A program made the translations under genes and the position numbers. Of a stretch of DNA of 64,000 nt, positions 38,012-44,884 are shown piece after piece. The notes beneath the pieces are model-generated. The model had not been told where the DNA came from and ran no database searches. It saw only the letters and a program-made list of their open reading frames with translations. Positions within the stretch are counted from its first letter, which is position 1. The number at the start of each line of letters is the position of its first letter. Origin of the DNA: Roseibacterium elongatum DSM 19469 (GTDB lineage Bacteria; Pseudomonadota; Alphaproteobacteria; Rhodobacterales; Rhodobacteraceae); contig NZ_CP004372.1 in NCBI RefSeq assembly GCF_000590925.1, positions 3,491,110-3,555,109 on the forward strand. Reading direction: 5' to 3'.

Positions 38012-38220
38012 GGCATGGCGGCCGCACCGATCGTGATCGACAAGCAAACTGGCTGCGTCAGGCCGGTCAGGGGGCCGAACACCGCGCCACGCGCGGCCAT
38101 ATCTTGCCTGCGCCCGATTGCTACGGATGGCCTTGTCATGGGGCCGCCCATCACACCGCGGCCTGTCGACATCGGGCCCGATGCCCGGCTGATCAACCCT
38201 CTTCTGCCGGACAGCGCCCG

Positions 38221-39963
38221 ATGAGCGCGTTTCTGGGTGTCGAAACCTCGCTGACCGGGCGTCGCTGGGTCGGACCGGGGGTCGAGGCAGAGCGCCTTGC
38301 CGCCGCCTTGACCCAGAGGGCTGGGCTGGAGCCGCCGATTGCCGCCGTTCTGGCGCGGCGCGGCGTCCCCCCCGAGGAGGCCACGGCCTTCCTCGCCCCT
38401 GCCCTGCGGGATCTGTTGCCAGATCCGATGATCCTGAAAGACATGGGCCCAGCGGCCGAGCGGCTGCTGGCCGCGCTGCGCGGACGCGAAAGGATCGCGA
38501 TTTTCGCCGATTACGATGTCGATGGAGGGGCCTCGGCCGCCCTTTTGGTCGGCTGGCTGCGCGAGATGGGGCTGGGCGCGACGCTCTATGTCCCCGACCG
38601 GATCGACGAAGGTTATGGGCCGAATGCACCGGCCATGGCGGCGCTGGCCCGCGATCACGATCTGATCGTCTGCGTGGATTGCGGAACGCTGTCGCACGGG
38701 CCGATCGCCGCCGCCACAGGGGCGGATGTGATCGTGCTGGACCATCATTTGGCTGCGGCCGATCTGCCCGATTGCGTCGCCGTGGTGAACCCCAATCGGC
38801 AGGACGAAACCGGCGATCTGGGGCATCTGTGTGCTGCCGCTGTCGTCTTCCTCGTGCTGGTCGAGTTGAACCGCCGTCTGCGCCAGTCGGGTGTGACAGG
38901 CCCCAACCTGATGGCAATGCTGGATCTCGTGGCGCTGGCCACGGTGGCCGATGTCGCCCCCCTGACCGGCGTGAACCGCGCCTTTGTCCGCCAGGGGCTG
39001 GTGGTCATGGCGCGCCGGGAACGGCCCGGCCTTGTGGCTCTGTCCGATGTCGCCCGGCTGGACCGGCCGCCGACATCCTATCACCTCGGTTTCGTTCTTG
39101 GGCCACGCGTGAATGCCGGCGGCCGGATCGGCCAGGCGGATTTGGGCGCGCGCCTGCTGTCCACAGCCGACCCGACCGAGGCGGCCGCCTTGGCCAAGCG
39201 CCTGGACGACCTCAACAGCGACCGCCGCGAGATCGAAGCGCGCGTGCGCGAGGCCGCGCTGGCCCAGGCCGCGGACCGCGGCCTCGATGCGCCGCTAGTC
39301 TGGGCCGCCGAGGATGGCTGGCACCCCGGCGTGGTCGGCATTGTCGCCAGTCGCCTCAAGGACCACACGCACCGACCGGCCATCGTGATCGGGTTCGAGG
39401 GCGACGCGGGCAAGGGATCGGGCCGGTCGGTGTCCGGTGTGGATCTTGGCGCCTCGATCCAGCGTCTTGCCGCCGAAGGCCTGATCGAAAAGGGCGGCGG
39501 GCACAGGATGGCCGCCGGCCTGTCCCTGACCCGCGCACAGTTGGAGCCGGCGATGGACCGCTTGAGCGCCCTTCTGGACAAGCAAGGCGCCCGGAGGGGC
39601 GGCGCCGGCGATCTGCGCCTCGATGGTGTCATGATGCCCGTCGCCGCATCGCCCGAACTGATCGAGAAGATCGAAACGGCCGGACCGTTCGGCGCAGCCG
39701 CACCTGCGCCCAGATTTGCCTTTCCCGCCATGCGTATCCGCATGACCCGCCCGGTCGGCGAGGGCCATCTCAAGCTCGCCTTCTCGGACGGCGGCCCCGG
39801 CAGCCTCGAGGCGATCTGCTTTGACGCGCATCGCCTGGGCCTTGACGTCTTGCAATCGCACACGGGCCGCGGCGTACACCTGGCGGGTCGCGTCGAACTC
39901 AACCACTGGAACGGACGGGCCCGCGTGCAACTGAGATTGGAAGACGCGGCTTGGGCGGACTGA
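38221..39963 (+). CDS. recJ: Single-stranded-DNA exonuclease RecJ
   Basis: A 580-residue 5'-to-3' single-strand exonuclease of recombination and mismatch repair. The DHH-domain motifs FADYDVDGGASAALL, VDCG, VIVLDHHLAAADLP and LGPRVNAGGRIG are in order, followed by DHHA1 (GKGSGRSVSGVDL, GGGHRMAAGLSL) and a C-terminal OB-type domain. The length is typical. Confidence 0.96.
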   Translation: MSAFLGVETSLTGRRWVGPGVEAERLAAALTQRAGLEPPIAAVLARRGVPPEEATAFLAPALRDLLPDPMILKDMGPAAERLLAALRGRERIAIFADYDVDGGASAALLVGWLREMGLGATLYVPDRIDEGYGPNAPAMAALARDHDLIVCVDCGTLSHGPIAAATGADVIVLDHHLAAADLPDCVAVVNPNRQDETGDLGHLCAAAVVFLVLVELNRRLRQSGVTGPNLMAMLDLVALATVADVAPLTGVNRAFVRQGLVVMARRERPGLVALSDVARLDRPPTSYHLGFVLGPRVNAGGRIGQADLGARLLSTADPTEAAALAKRLDDLNSDRREIEARVREAALAQAADRGLDAPLVWAAEDGWHPGVVGIVASRLKDHTHRPAIVIGFEGDAGKGSGRSVSGVDLGASIQRLAAEGLIEKGGGHRMAAGLSLTRAQLEPAMDRLSALLDKQGARRGGAGDLRLDGVMMPVAASPELIEKIETAGPFGAAAPAPRFAFPAMRIRMTRPVGEGHLKLAFSDGGPGSLEAICFDAHRLGLDVLQSHTGRGVHLAGRVELNHWNGRARVQLRLEDAAWAD

Positions 39964-40056
39964 GCTGAAGACCGACCGAAGAAATCCGTGTCGAGATGCG
40001 AAGAATCCCCTTGCACCCTCGGCACAGTTTTCTTAAACACCGCGCACATCAAGCGT

Positions 40057-40131
40057 GGCCCGTTCGTCTATCGGTTAGGACGCCAGGTTTTCAACCTGGA
40101 AAGAGGGGTTCGATTCCCCTACGGGCTGCCA
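40057..40131 (+). tRNA. tRNA-Glu (TTC anticodon)
   Basis: A 75-base tRNA with encoded CCA. The acceptor stem is GGCCCGT with ACGGGCT, the anticodon arm is CCAGG-TTTTCAA-CCTGG giving anticodon TTC, and the T arm is AGGGGTTCGATTCCCCT. A mobile-element graveyard begins about 190 bases downstream. I found no second copy of the tRNA 3' end in the window, so no attachment site can be drawn. Confidence 0.96.
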
Positions 40132-40287
40132 CCAACTTTCCACAATGCACTGTATTATAAGAAAAACGCTGAGGAAGGTTTCGAGCCAACCCACATTTTG
40201 CCCAACTTCCCGTTTCCGGTGCGACCTTCTGTCCTTGCTTCCCTGGCTCGAAACCTCGGGCCAGTCACATGGCAAATGGAGGAACCC

Positions 40288-40320
40288 ATGCCGCTTGACC
40301 TGCAACATGTCACCGCCCGC
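40288..40320 (+). pseudogene. 5' stub of a gene cut by an IS5-family element
   Basis: An ATG at 40288 with a well-placed TGGAGGA site opens MPLDLQHVTAR, then the IS5-type sequence starts at about 40321. This looks like the first codons of a lost gene. Identity unknown. Confidence 0.4.
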
Positions 40321-40581
40321 CTAGGGTCAGGACCCATTGATTTCCGCGTAAGGACGTGGTTCACGGGTCGAAACCAAGCGGTGAACATGTCTGATCTTTT
40401 CTGGCTTACGGACGCGCAGATGGCGCGCCTCTAACCCTTCTTCCCGAAGTCCCACGGCAAACCACGTGTCGATGACCGGCGCGTGTTGAGCGGCATTATC
40501 TTCATCAATCGCAATGGCTTACGATGGCGGGATGCGCCGGTAGCCTATGGCCCTCACAAGACGCTCTATAACCGTTGGAAG
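40321..40581 (+). mobile_element. IS5-family insertion-sequence fragment with disabled transposase
   Basis: The end-like GGGTCAGGACCCATTGA occurs at 40324-40340, and the transposase starts at 40387 with MSDLFWLTDAQMARL. A TAA at 40432 stops it; the frame continues PFFPKSHGKPRVDD and LRWRDAPVAYGPHKTLYNRW, the N-terminal domain of IS5 transposases. It is cut at 40581 by the IS3 element. The remainder of the element does not resume on the other side, so DNA was lost or rearranged. Confidence 0.8.
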
Positions 40582-41028
40582 TGACCTGCCCCCCGGTGGT
40601 CCCTCGTTCATAACGAGGGTCTGCGGGTTTGATTTTGATAGTCATGGGTTTCGGCTTGGGCAAGCGCGCCGGGCGCGGAGCCCTCAAATTGCTCAAGCGC
40701 TCGGCGCGCTTGCAGTGGCGTCTGGTTTCCGAGCGACGAATGCGGCCTGACGGCGTTGTAGTCATATCGCCATAGCGCCAGCTTTCGCCGGGCATCGTCC
40801 AAGGTGTCAAAGATCTTCTCGTTCAACAGCTCGTCGCGCAGGCTGCCGTTGAACGACTCGATAAAGGCGTTCTGCTGCGGTTTCCCAGGGTCGATGTAAT
40901 GCCACGGCACATCGTTCTGGTCGGCCCATCTCAGGATGGCCCGGCTTGTGAACTCCGTCCCGTTATCACTGACGATGCAACTTGGTTTTCCGTAGACCCG
41001 CACCAGTGCATCCAGCTCGCGGGCGGTC

Positions 41029-41064
41029 GCCATTGATCGCGCCATTGGTCCGAGCGACAATGGC
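41029..41064 (+). repeat. Class B mini-insert, copy 1
   Basis: A 36-base unit beginning GCCATTGATCGCGCC and ending GCGACAATGGC. CCATTG and CAATGG form a hairpin. It interrupts orfB between SGA and RELDAL on the minus strand. The second copy, at 41655, is in the opposite orientation and lacks two bases. Confidence 0.75.
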
Positions 41065-41310
41065 GACGGCTCCCGAGATACTGGTGTCAGCCATCAGGCA
41101 CAGGTTTTCGCGGCAGCAATCGTCGATCACCGCCAGGATGCGGAACTTGCGTGAAGCACCGAAGCTGTCCGACAGAAAGTCCAGCGACCAGCGCGCATTT
41201 GGGCGCGCCGCCCCCGGCATCGGTGTGCGTGTGCCGCGGGCCCGCTTGCGGCCACGTCGTCGCTTCACCGATAGCCCTTCCTCCCGATAGAGCCGATACA
41301 GCTTCTTGTG

Positions 41311-41348
41311 CCCTCTCACACATGCAAGCATGTGTTGCCGGGTGACAG
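41311..41348 (+). repeat. Class A hairpin mini-insert, copy 3
   Basis: CCCTCTC, then hairpin ACACATGC-AA-GCATGTGT, then TGCCGGG. It splits orfB between MIM and HKKLYRLY. Shares its outer bases, but not its hairpin sequence, with the inserts at 41457 and 41547. Confidence 0.75.
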
Positions 41349-41456
41349 TGTCATGATCATGCCCTTGCGTTCGAGCAGGACGCCGATCCGACGATAGCCG
41401 AACCGACGCCGCTTGCCGGCGATCTCCTGCATCTCCTTGCGGACCTCGGGGCAATC

Positions 41457-41495
41457 CCCCTCTCGTGCATTTTCAATGCACTGCCGGTCAGTGGA
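41457..41495 (+). repeat. Class A hairpin mini-insert, copy 2
   Basis: CCCCTCTC, then hairpin GTGCATT-TTC-AATGCAC, then TGCCGG. Inserted in orfB between RRERP and CPEVRK. Its length keeps the frame and adds about 12 residues. Confidence 0.75.
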
Positions 41496-41546
41496 CGGGC
41501 GTTCGCGCCGGACCGTCTTGGGATCGACACCGACAAGCCGGCAGGC

Positions 41547-41589
41547 CCCCTCTCGGCAGAATTGCTACGCAATTCGCCTGCCGGGCAAC
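41547..41589 (+). repeat. Class A hairpin mini-insert, copy 1
   Basis: CCCCTCTC, then a hairpin with GAATTGC-TAC-GCAATTC arms flanked by GGCA/TGCC pairing, then TGCCGGGC. Inserted in orfB between DISQR and CRLVGV with a frame change. Confidence 0.75.
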
Positions 41590-41654
41590 GCAGCGCTGCG
41601 AGATGTCGTGATCCCGCATCGTTCTGAGAGCTGCCTCTCGCCGCTTGGTCGTTC

Positions 41655-41688
41655 GCCATTGTCGCTCGGACCAATGGCGCGCAATGGC
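41655..41688 (-). repeat. Class B mini-insert, copy 2 (inverted)
   Basis: A 34-base reverse-oriented copy of the unit at 41029, identical apart from a two-base deletion. It interrupts orfB between LTVS and TKRREAAL. The two class B copies bracket all three class A inserts. Confidence 0.75.
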
Positions 41689-41694
41689 TCACCG

Positions 41695-41958
41695 TCAGCT
41701 CTTTCCCAGAAGATCTTTCAGGACCACGTTGTCGAGCATAGTATCGGCCAGCAGGCGCTTCAGCTTGGCGTTCTCGTCCTCCAGCGCCTTCAGCCTGGCA
41801 GCCTCGGACACCTCCATGCCGCCATACTTGGACTTCAGCTTGTAGAACGTGGCCGGACTCAGCCCGTGCCGGCGGCATACCTCCGCCGTCGGCATGCCTG
41901 CCTCCTTTTCCTTGATCATCCCGATAATCTGCGCCTCGGTGAAACGGCTCTTTCGCAT
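41695..41958 (-). CDS. IS3-family transposase OrfA (HTH subunit)
   Basis: An 87-residue intact OrfA: MRKSRFTEAQIIGMIKEKE, HTH TAEVCRRHGLSPATFYKLKSKYGG and a leucine-zipper-like end LKALEDENAKLKRLLADTML. In this IS group OrfA is translated alone or fused with OrfB by frameshifting near GGAAAGAGC at its end. With orfB broken, only the DNA-binding subunit, which can act as an inhibitor, would be produced. Confidence 0.92.
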   Translation of the reverse strand: MRKSRFTEAQIIGMIKEKEAGMPTAEVCRRHGLSPATFYKLKSKYGGMEVSEAARLKALEDENAKLKRLLADTMLDNVVLKDLLGKS

Positions 41959-42024
41959 TCGTCTGCTCCTTCAAGGTTGGGCAGACTCTACATCACGGTG
42001 AGGGATTTCGCGGGGGGCAGGTCA

Positions 42025-42365
42025 CTTGCCGGCAGCCTTCTTGTCTCCGGCACCGAGAGCGATGCACTGCCGGTCCACTCTTTTGCGACCGTGGATCCGA
42101 GGCATCAAGCGCACGCAAATCCGCTTGCTCACCTTCGCATCGATCACCGGGTTTTACCCCGGTGCGCGAGGTATCTTGCTATCCCATCGGTTTGCGCAGT
42201 GATGAGCGGGCAATCTTTCGCCGGATCAGCCGCACTCCAACCCTCATGCCGGACAAGACCTTTGCATGATGCACGCGCGGTCAGCTGCGCCCAGCCTTCG
42301 CCCATCTGTTTGCCGCCACGAGCTTCGTTCACGCCGTCACCCAGCCTCGCAACGACCCGCCTTCC
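42025..42365. other. Gene-free mosaic right of the IS3 element
   Basis: 341 bases with no confidently recognised gene. A minus-strand reading at 42144-42332 (start GTG, VNEARGGKQMGEGW) could be a remnant, but no family is identified. The interval starts abruptly at the IS3 end and does not continue the IS5 fragment seen on the left. Confidence 0.45.
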
Positions 42366-42455
42366 CTACCCCGCGTCCCTGTCTTTCCGCGCGGCCTCCA
42401 GCCCCATCTCGATGAGCTTGCGTATGGCTTCGGTCTCGCTGTCGATGCGCTCATG
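42366..42455 (-). pseudogene. 3' remnant of a small gene fused to an IS fragment
   Basis: The last 29 codons of the ORF starting at 42767 read HERIDSETEAIRKLIEMGLEAARKD and do not belong to the transposase before them. The text resembles a helical C-terminus of a ribbon-helix-helix type protein, but it is too short to be sure. Confidence 0.35.
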
Positions 42456-42647
42456 CTCGGTGTAGAGCCGATACGTGCGCTTGTGGTTCATGACCAGGCC
42501 TTCGCGTCGCAACATGGCGTGCAGGCGCAGATAGCCGTAGCGTCGGTTCTCAGACGCCAATTCCTTCATGCGCTTGATCGCCGCCTCATCGTCCTTTGGC
42601 AGTGGTTGGTACTGCTGCACCGACCGCGCCAAGCCGACAAGGCGCAT
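42456..42647 (-). mobile_element. Internal fragment of another IS3-type orfB
   Basis: About 64 codons, RLVGLARSVQQYQPLPKDDE to NHKRTYRLYTE with the RRYGYLRLHAMLRREG motif typical of IS3 orfB N-terminal parts. Different subgroup from the element at 40582. It is joined on one side to a truncated permease and on the other to an unrelated gene tail, so it marks a deletion junction. Confidence 0.75.
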
Positions 42648-42654
42648 CATGCGG

Positions 42655-42946
42655 CAGTAAAAACCCTGCGAGATAGGAGACCGCGATAATCGCCCCGGAC
42701 CCCCAGAGCAGCCAGTCGATGCGGCGCCATGCAGCCGCGCCCGCATCGGACGAGGGGCCGGCAGCAAGACGATGCCGTCGTCGCGGTCGTTCCGCCGCAG
42801 CAGGAGGCGACGGCAGTGTCGCCACCCCTGCAGCAGGAAGCTGCCCGCGCGGAGGCCGGCCGCGGCGGCGGATTGCCCGGCAAAACGAAGCCGTCAGTAT
42901 CGCAGGTCGAGGCCCGGGCGCTTGCCGTCAGGCTGTTGTCGTTCAT
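42655..42946 (-). pseudogene. Heavy-metal permease N-terminus, truncated and frameshifted
   Basis: Starts at 42946 with MNDNSLTASARAST and has repeated Cys pairs (SCCRGG, SCCGG, SSCCRP), a likely metal-binding leader. One extra C near 42769-42773 shifts the frame; the restored reading gives AAAWRRIDWLLWGSGAIIAVSYLAGF, the first helix of a permease, before the IS fragment cuts it. The upstream promoter has MerR-type overspacing. The encoded transporter can no longer be made. Confidence 0.7.
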
Positions 42947-42979
42947 GTCGCCGTCTCCGTTATCTGCCCGGCAGATAGG

Positions 42980-42998
42980 ACCTCCAGCAACTGTAGGT
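42980..42998 (-). promoter_or_regulatory. MerR operator in an overspaced promoter of the truncated permease
   Basis: Dyad ACCTCCAG-CAA-CTGTAGGT at 42980-42998. On the minus strand it lies between TTGAAC (-35) and TATCTG (-10) with a 19-bp spacer. A 19-bp spacer filled by a dyad is the classic arrangement for MerR-family activation. The downstream gene is broken, so the promoter now serves only a remnant. Confidence 0.75.
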
Positions 42999-43051
42999 TC
43001 AAGAGAGCGTTTCGGTTTTTTCGCCAACGACGCGCTATCACAATTGAGACC

Positions 43052-43090
43052 TTGCTGCGGGGTATCCGCAAACCTACAATTGCTGTAGAA
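43052..43090 (+). promoter_or_regulatory. merR promoter with a second operator copy
   Basis: TTGCTG at 43052-43057, 17 bases, then TACAAT at 43075-43080. A second operator, ACCTACAATTGCTGTAGAA at 43072-43090, matches the first in 15 of 19 positions when read from the other strand and covers the -10 box. This suggests autorepression of the regulator at 43106. Confidence 0.65.
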
Positions 43091-43105
43091 CTCAGGGGGG
43101 GCCAC

Positions 43106-43531
43106 ATGCTCGCCATCGGCACGCTCGCCAAGCGCACCGGCACCAAGGTTCAAACCATCCGTTACTACGAGCAGATCGGGCTCATGCCCGATCCGGGGCG
43201 GACCGAAGGCGGGCAGCGGCGCTACGACCAAGCCGAGCTTGACCGGCTCGCCTTCATCCGGCACGCGCGCCAGTTGGGCTTCACGCTCGAAGTTATCCGT
43301 GAACTGCTGGATCTCTCCGACAACCCCTCCCGTTCCTGCGCCGAGGTGGATGTCATCGCGCATCGCCATCTCAAGGAGGTCGAGGCTCGGATCGCCCGGC
43401 TGGAGGCGCTACGCAAGGAACTGAAGCGCATGCTGCGGGAGTGCCGCCGGGACACCGTCTCCGATTGCCGGGTTCTCGAAGTCCTGCGCGACCATGGCGC
43501 CTGCCTCGCCAACCACGACACGGGCGCCTGA
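43106..43531 (+). CDS. Heavy-metal-responsive MerR-family regulator
   Basis: A 141-residue regulator: HTH LAKRTGTKVQTIRYYEQIGLMPDPGRTEGGQRRYD, long dimerisation helix, and a C-terminal metal site with Cys residues in SRSCAEVD, LRECRRDTVSDCRVL and HGACLANH. The arrangement is closest to the ZntR/PbrR/CadR branch. Start ATG at 43106. It probably still binds its two operators at 42980 and 43072, but both neighbouring target genes (permease and YnfA) are truncated. Confidence 0.9.
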   Translation: MLAIGTLAKRTGTKVQTIRYYEQIGLMPDPGRTEGGQRRYDQAELDRLAFIRHARQLGFTLEVIRELLDLSDNPSRSCAEVDVIAHRHLKEVEARIARLEALRKELKRMLRECRRDTVSDCRVLEVLRDHGACLANHDTGA

Positions 43532-43532
43532 C

Positions 43533-43595
43533 ATGTCGGCCGCCGTGATCTACCCGCTGGCCGCGCTGGCCGAGATTGCAGGCTGGTTCGCCGTG
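43533..43595 (+). pseudogene. YnfA/UPF0060-family membrane protein, first 21 codons only
   Basis: MSAAVIYPLAALAEIAGWFAV matches the conserved first helix of the UPF0060 family, a small four-helix membrane protein often found with metal or drug resistance. After codon 21 the sequence becomes unrelated. It starts one base after the MerR stop, so it belonged to that operon. Confidence 0.65.
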
Positions 43596-43998
43596 TGTCG
43601 CTGCACGACCCTCGAAAATTCTGCGCGGTGCATGGACGTCCGCTTTGGTGAAGCTGCGATGCGGCAACGAACACGTACGCGAGCGGCAGGTCTGGGTCGC
43701 AATGCGCCACGGCGGTGACATCGAGAGGGGCCGTAAGGTGCCAGAGCCTTGACCGGGAGAGCGAGGGCAGAAGAGCGGTCGTTCGCTGCGCTAGCCATAA
43801 AGCATGATCAATTTGCGCGAGGCTGCCATCCACAAAAGAAAACCGTGGCACCGTCATTTTATCTCGCGACGCGTTCGTTCCTCAGTTTGGCCCGATCGAG
43901 ACATGTCCTCAGGACCTGCCCCCATTCGCCCCAAAAGTGTGCGAAGTACGCTTCTGCTTTGAAATCAGAGAGACCTCCAATTCAAGGATTGCTCTCGA
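43596..43998. other. Unassigned DNA between the metal-resistance scar and the catabolic locus
   Basis: 403 bases with no supported gene. The open frame from the YnfA stub runs to 43718 but looks like junk sequence. Base composition falls and A/T runs increase near 43840-43990, before the E2 stop. Confidence 0.45.
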
Positions 43999-44874
43999 TC
44001 AAACCAGCAGCAACCGCGGATCGGCGATGAAACCGGCGTATCGCGAAAGGAATTTCGCGGCATCGGCGCCATTGATCACGCGATGATCGTAGGACAGGTC
44101 GAGGGGGACCATTGGCACAGGACGCGGCCCATCTTCCTCCCAAACCGTCACCGTCTCGGTGCGTGTGATGCCGAGGATGGCCACCTCGGGCGGATTGACG
44201 ATAGGTGTAAAGGCCGTTCCCCCGATGCCGCCGAGGTTCGATATCGTCATCGATGCGCCGCCCATTTCGTCCGGGCCGATCTTTCGCGATTGCGCACGCG
44301 CGGCCAAATCCGCGATTTCGGTCGAGATCTGCCACAGACCCTTGCGATCGGCATCGCGGATCACCGGGACCATCAGGCCGTGCGGCGTGTCCACGGCGAT
44401 GCCGATGTGAACGTAGTCCTTCAGGATCAGCCTTTCACCATCTGCCGACAGCGACGCGTTGAACCTCGGAAATTCCCGAAGCGTGCGCGCCAAGGCGGCA
44501 ACGTGGAATGCCAGAGCCGTCAGTTTCACCGACCGAGCGCGTGCCTCGGCTTTCCACGCGCTGCGCAGATCCTCGATAGCCGAAACATCGGCGCGGTCGT
44601 GATGGGTCACCGCCGGGATGAGCGTTTGCGCCGCTGCGAGATTGCGCGCCGCCACCTGCGCAAAGCGGCTCATCGGCTCTTCGGTCACGGGTCCGTATTG
44701 GGCGTGATCGACATCCCAATAGGACGTGTCTCCGGACACTGAAGGGGCCGGCGCGCCGTCAAGGTCCTCTGGTCCGATGGTCGTGCGGCCGAGCTTGCGC
44801 GCATGTGCTTCGAGGTCGACACCCTTTTGCAGGGCAAGCTTGCGGGTCGATGGGCTGGCGGAGATGTCGCTCAT
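43999..44874 (-). CDS. 2-oxoacid/acetoin dehydrogenase E2 core without lipoyl domain
   Basis: A 291-residue dihydrolipoamide acyltransferase. Residues about 6-40 form a peripheral subunit-binding domain (STRKLALQKGVDLEAHARKLG), then a linker, then the catalytic domain with SNLGGIGGTAFTPIVNPPEVAILGI and the active-site SYDHRVINGADAAKF (His about 264, Asn about 268; Asn in place of Asp is known in some E2p). It has no lipoyl domain at all. Last gene of the leftward operon, ten bases after the aldehyde dehydrogenase. It must take lipoyl groups from another protein, most likely the one at 46327. Confidence 0.88.
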   Translation of the reverse strand: MSDISASPSTRKLALQKGVDLEAHARKLGRTTIGPEDLDGAPAPSVSGDTSYWDVDHAQYGPVTEEPMSRFAQVAARNLAAAQTLIPAVTHHDRADVSAIEDLRSAWKAEARARSVKLTALAFHVAALARTLREFPRFNASLSADGERLILKDYVHIGIAVDTPHGLMVPVIRDADRKGLWQISTEIADLAARAQSRKIGPDEMGGASMTISNLGGIGGTAFTPIVNPPEVAILGITRTETVTVWEEDGPRPVPMVPLDLSYDHRVINGADAAKFLSRYAGFIADPRLLLV

Positions 44875-44884
44875 GCGATCGGCC

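Larger units (their letters stand above)
40608..41713 (-). pseudogene. IS3 transposase orfB, interrupted by five short inserts
   Basis: Reads in pieces: TKRREAALRTMRDHDISQR, CRLVGVDPKTVRRERP, CPEVRKEMQEIAGKRRRFGYRR, HKKLYRLYREEGLSVKRR, then the integrase core [21 protein letters not shown] and [21 protein letters not shown] with the DDE acidic residues. Between pieces lie inserts of 34-43 bases (see the repeat entries); most shift the frame, one keeps it. No active transposase could be made. Confidence 0.85.
40582..42024 (-). mobile_element. IS3-family element with both ends, transposase disrupted
   Basis: Terminal inverted repeats start TGACCTGCCCCCCG at 40582 and its complement ends at 42024; the match extends outward over AAG/CTT to 17 bases. 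OrfA is intact and orfB is disrupted. At 1,443 bp it is about 190 bp longer than I expect for this IS type, which is close to the sum of the five short inserts in orfB. No direct target duplication is visible, which suggests rearrangement after insertion. Confidence 0.88.

Noticed and set aside
38015..38224. 69-residue ORF between glpX and recJ
   Set aside because: Low-complexity Pro/Arg/Ala content, no clear ribosome site and no family; kept only as a doubt in the glpX entry.
40057..40131. Attachment-site duplication of tRNA-Glu
   Set aside because: No second copy of the tRNA 3' end was found in the window by eye, and no integrase gene is present.
41311..41589. CRISPR-like repeat series
   Set aside because: Only three units, unequal spacing, no constant spacer length, and the inner hairpins differ; they split a transposase gene.
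42144..42332. Short minus-strand ORF (VNEARGGKQMGEGW...) right of the IS3 element
   Set aside because: Has a GTG start but no family or ribosome site; the interval is a junction mosaic.
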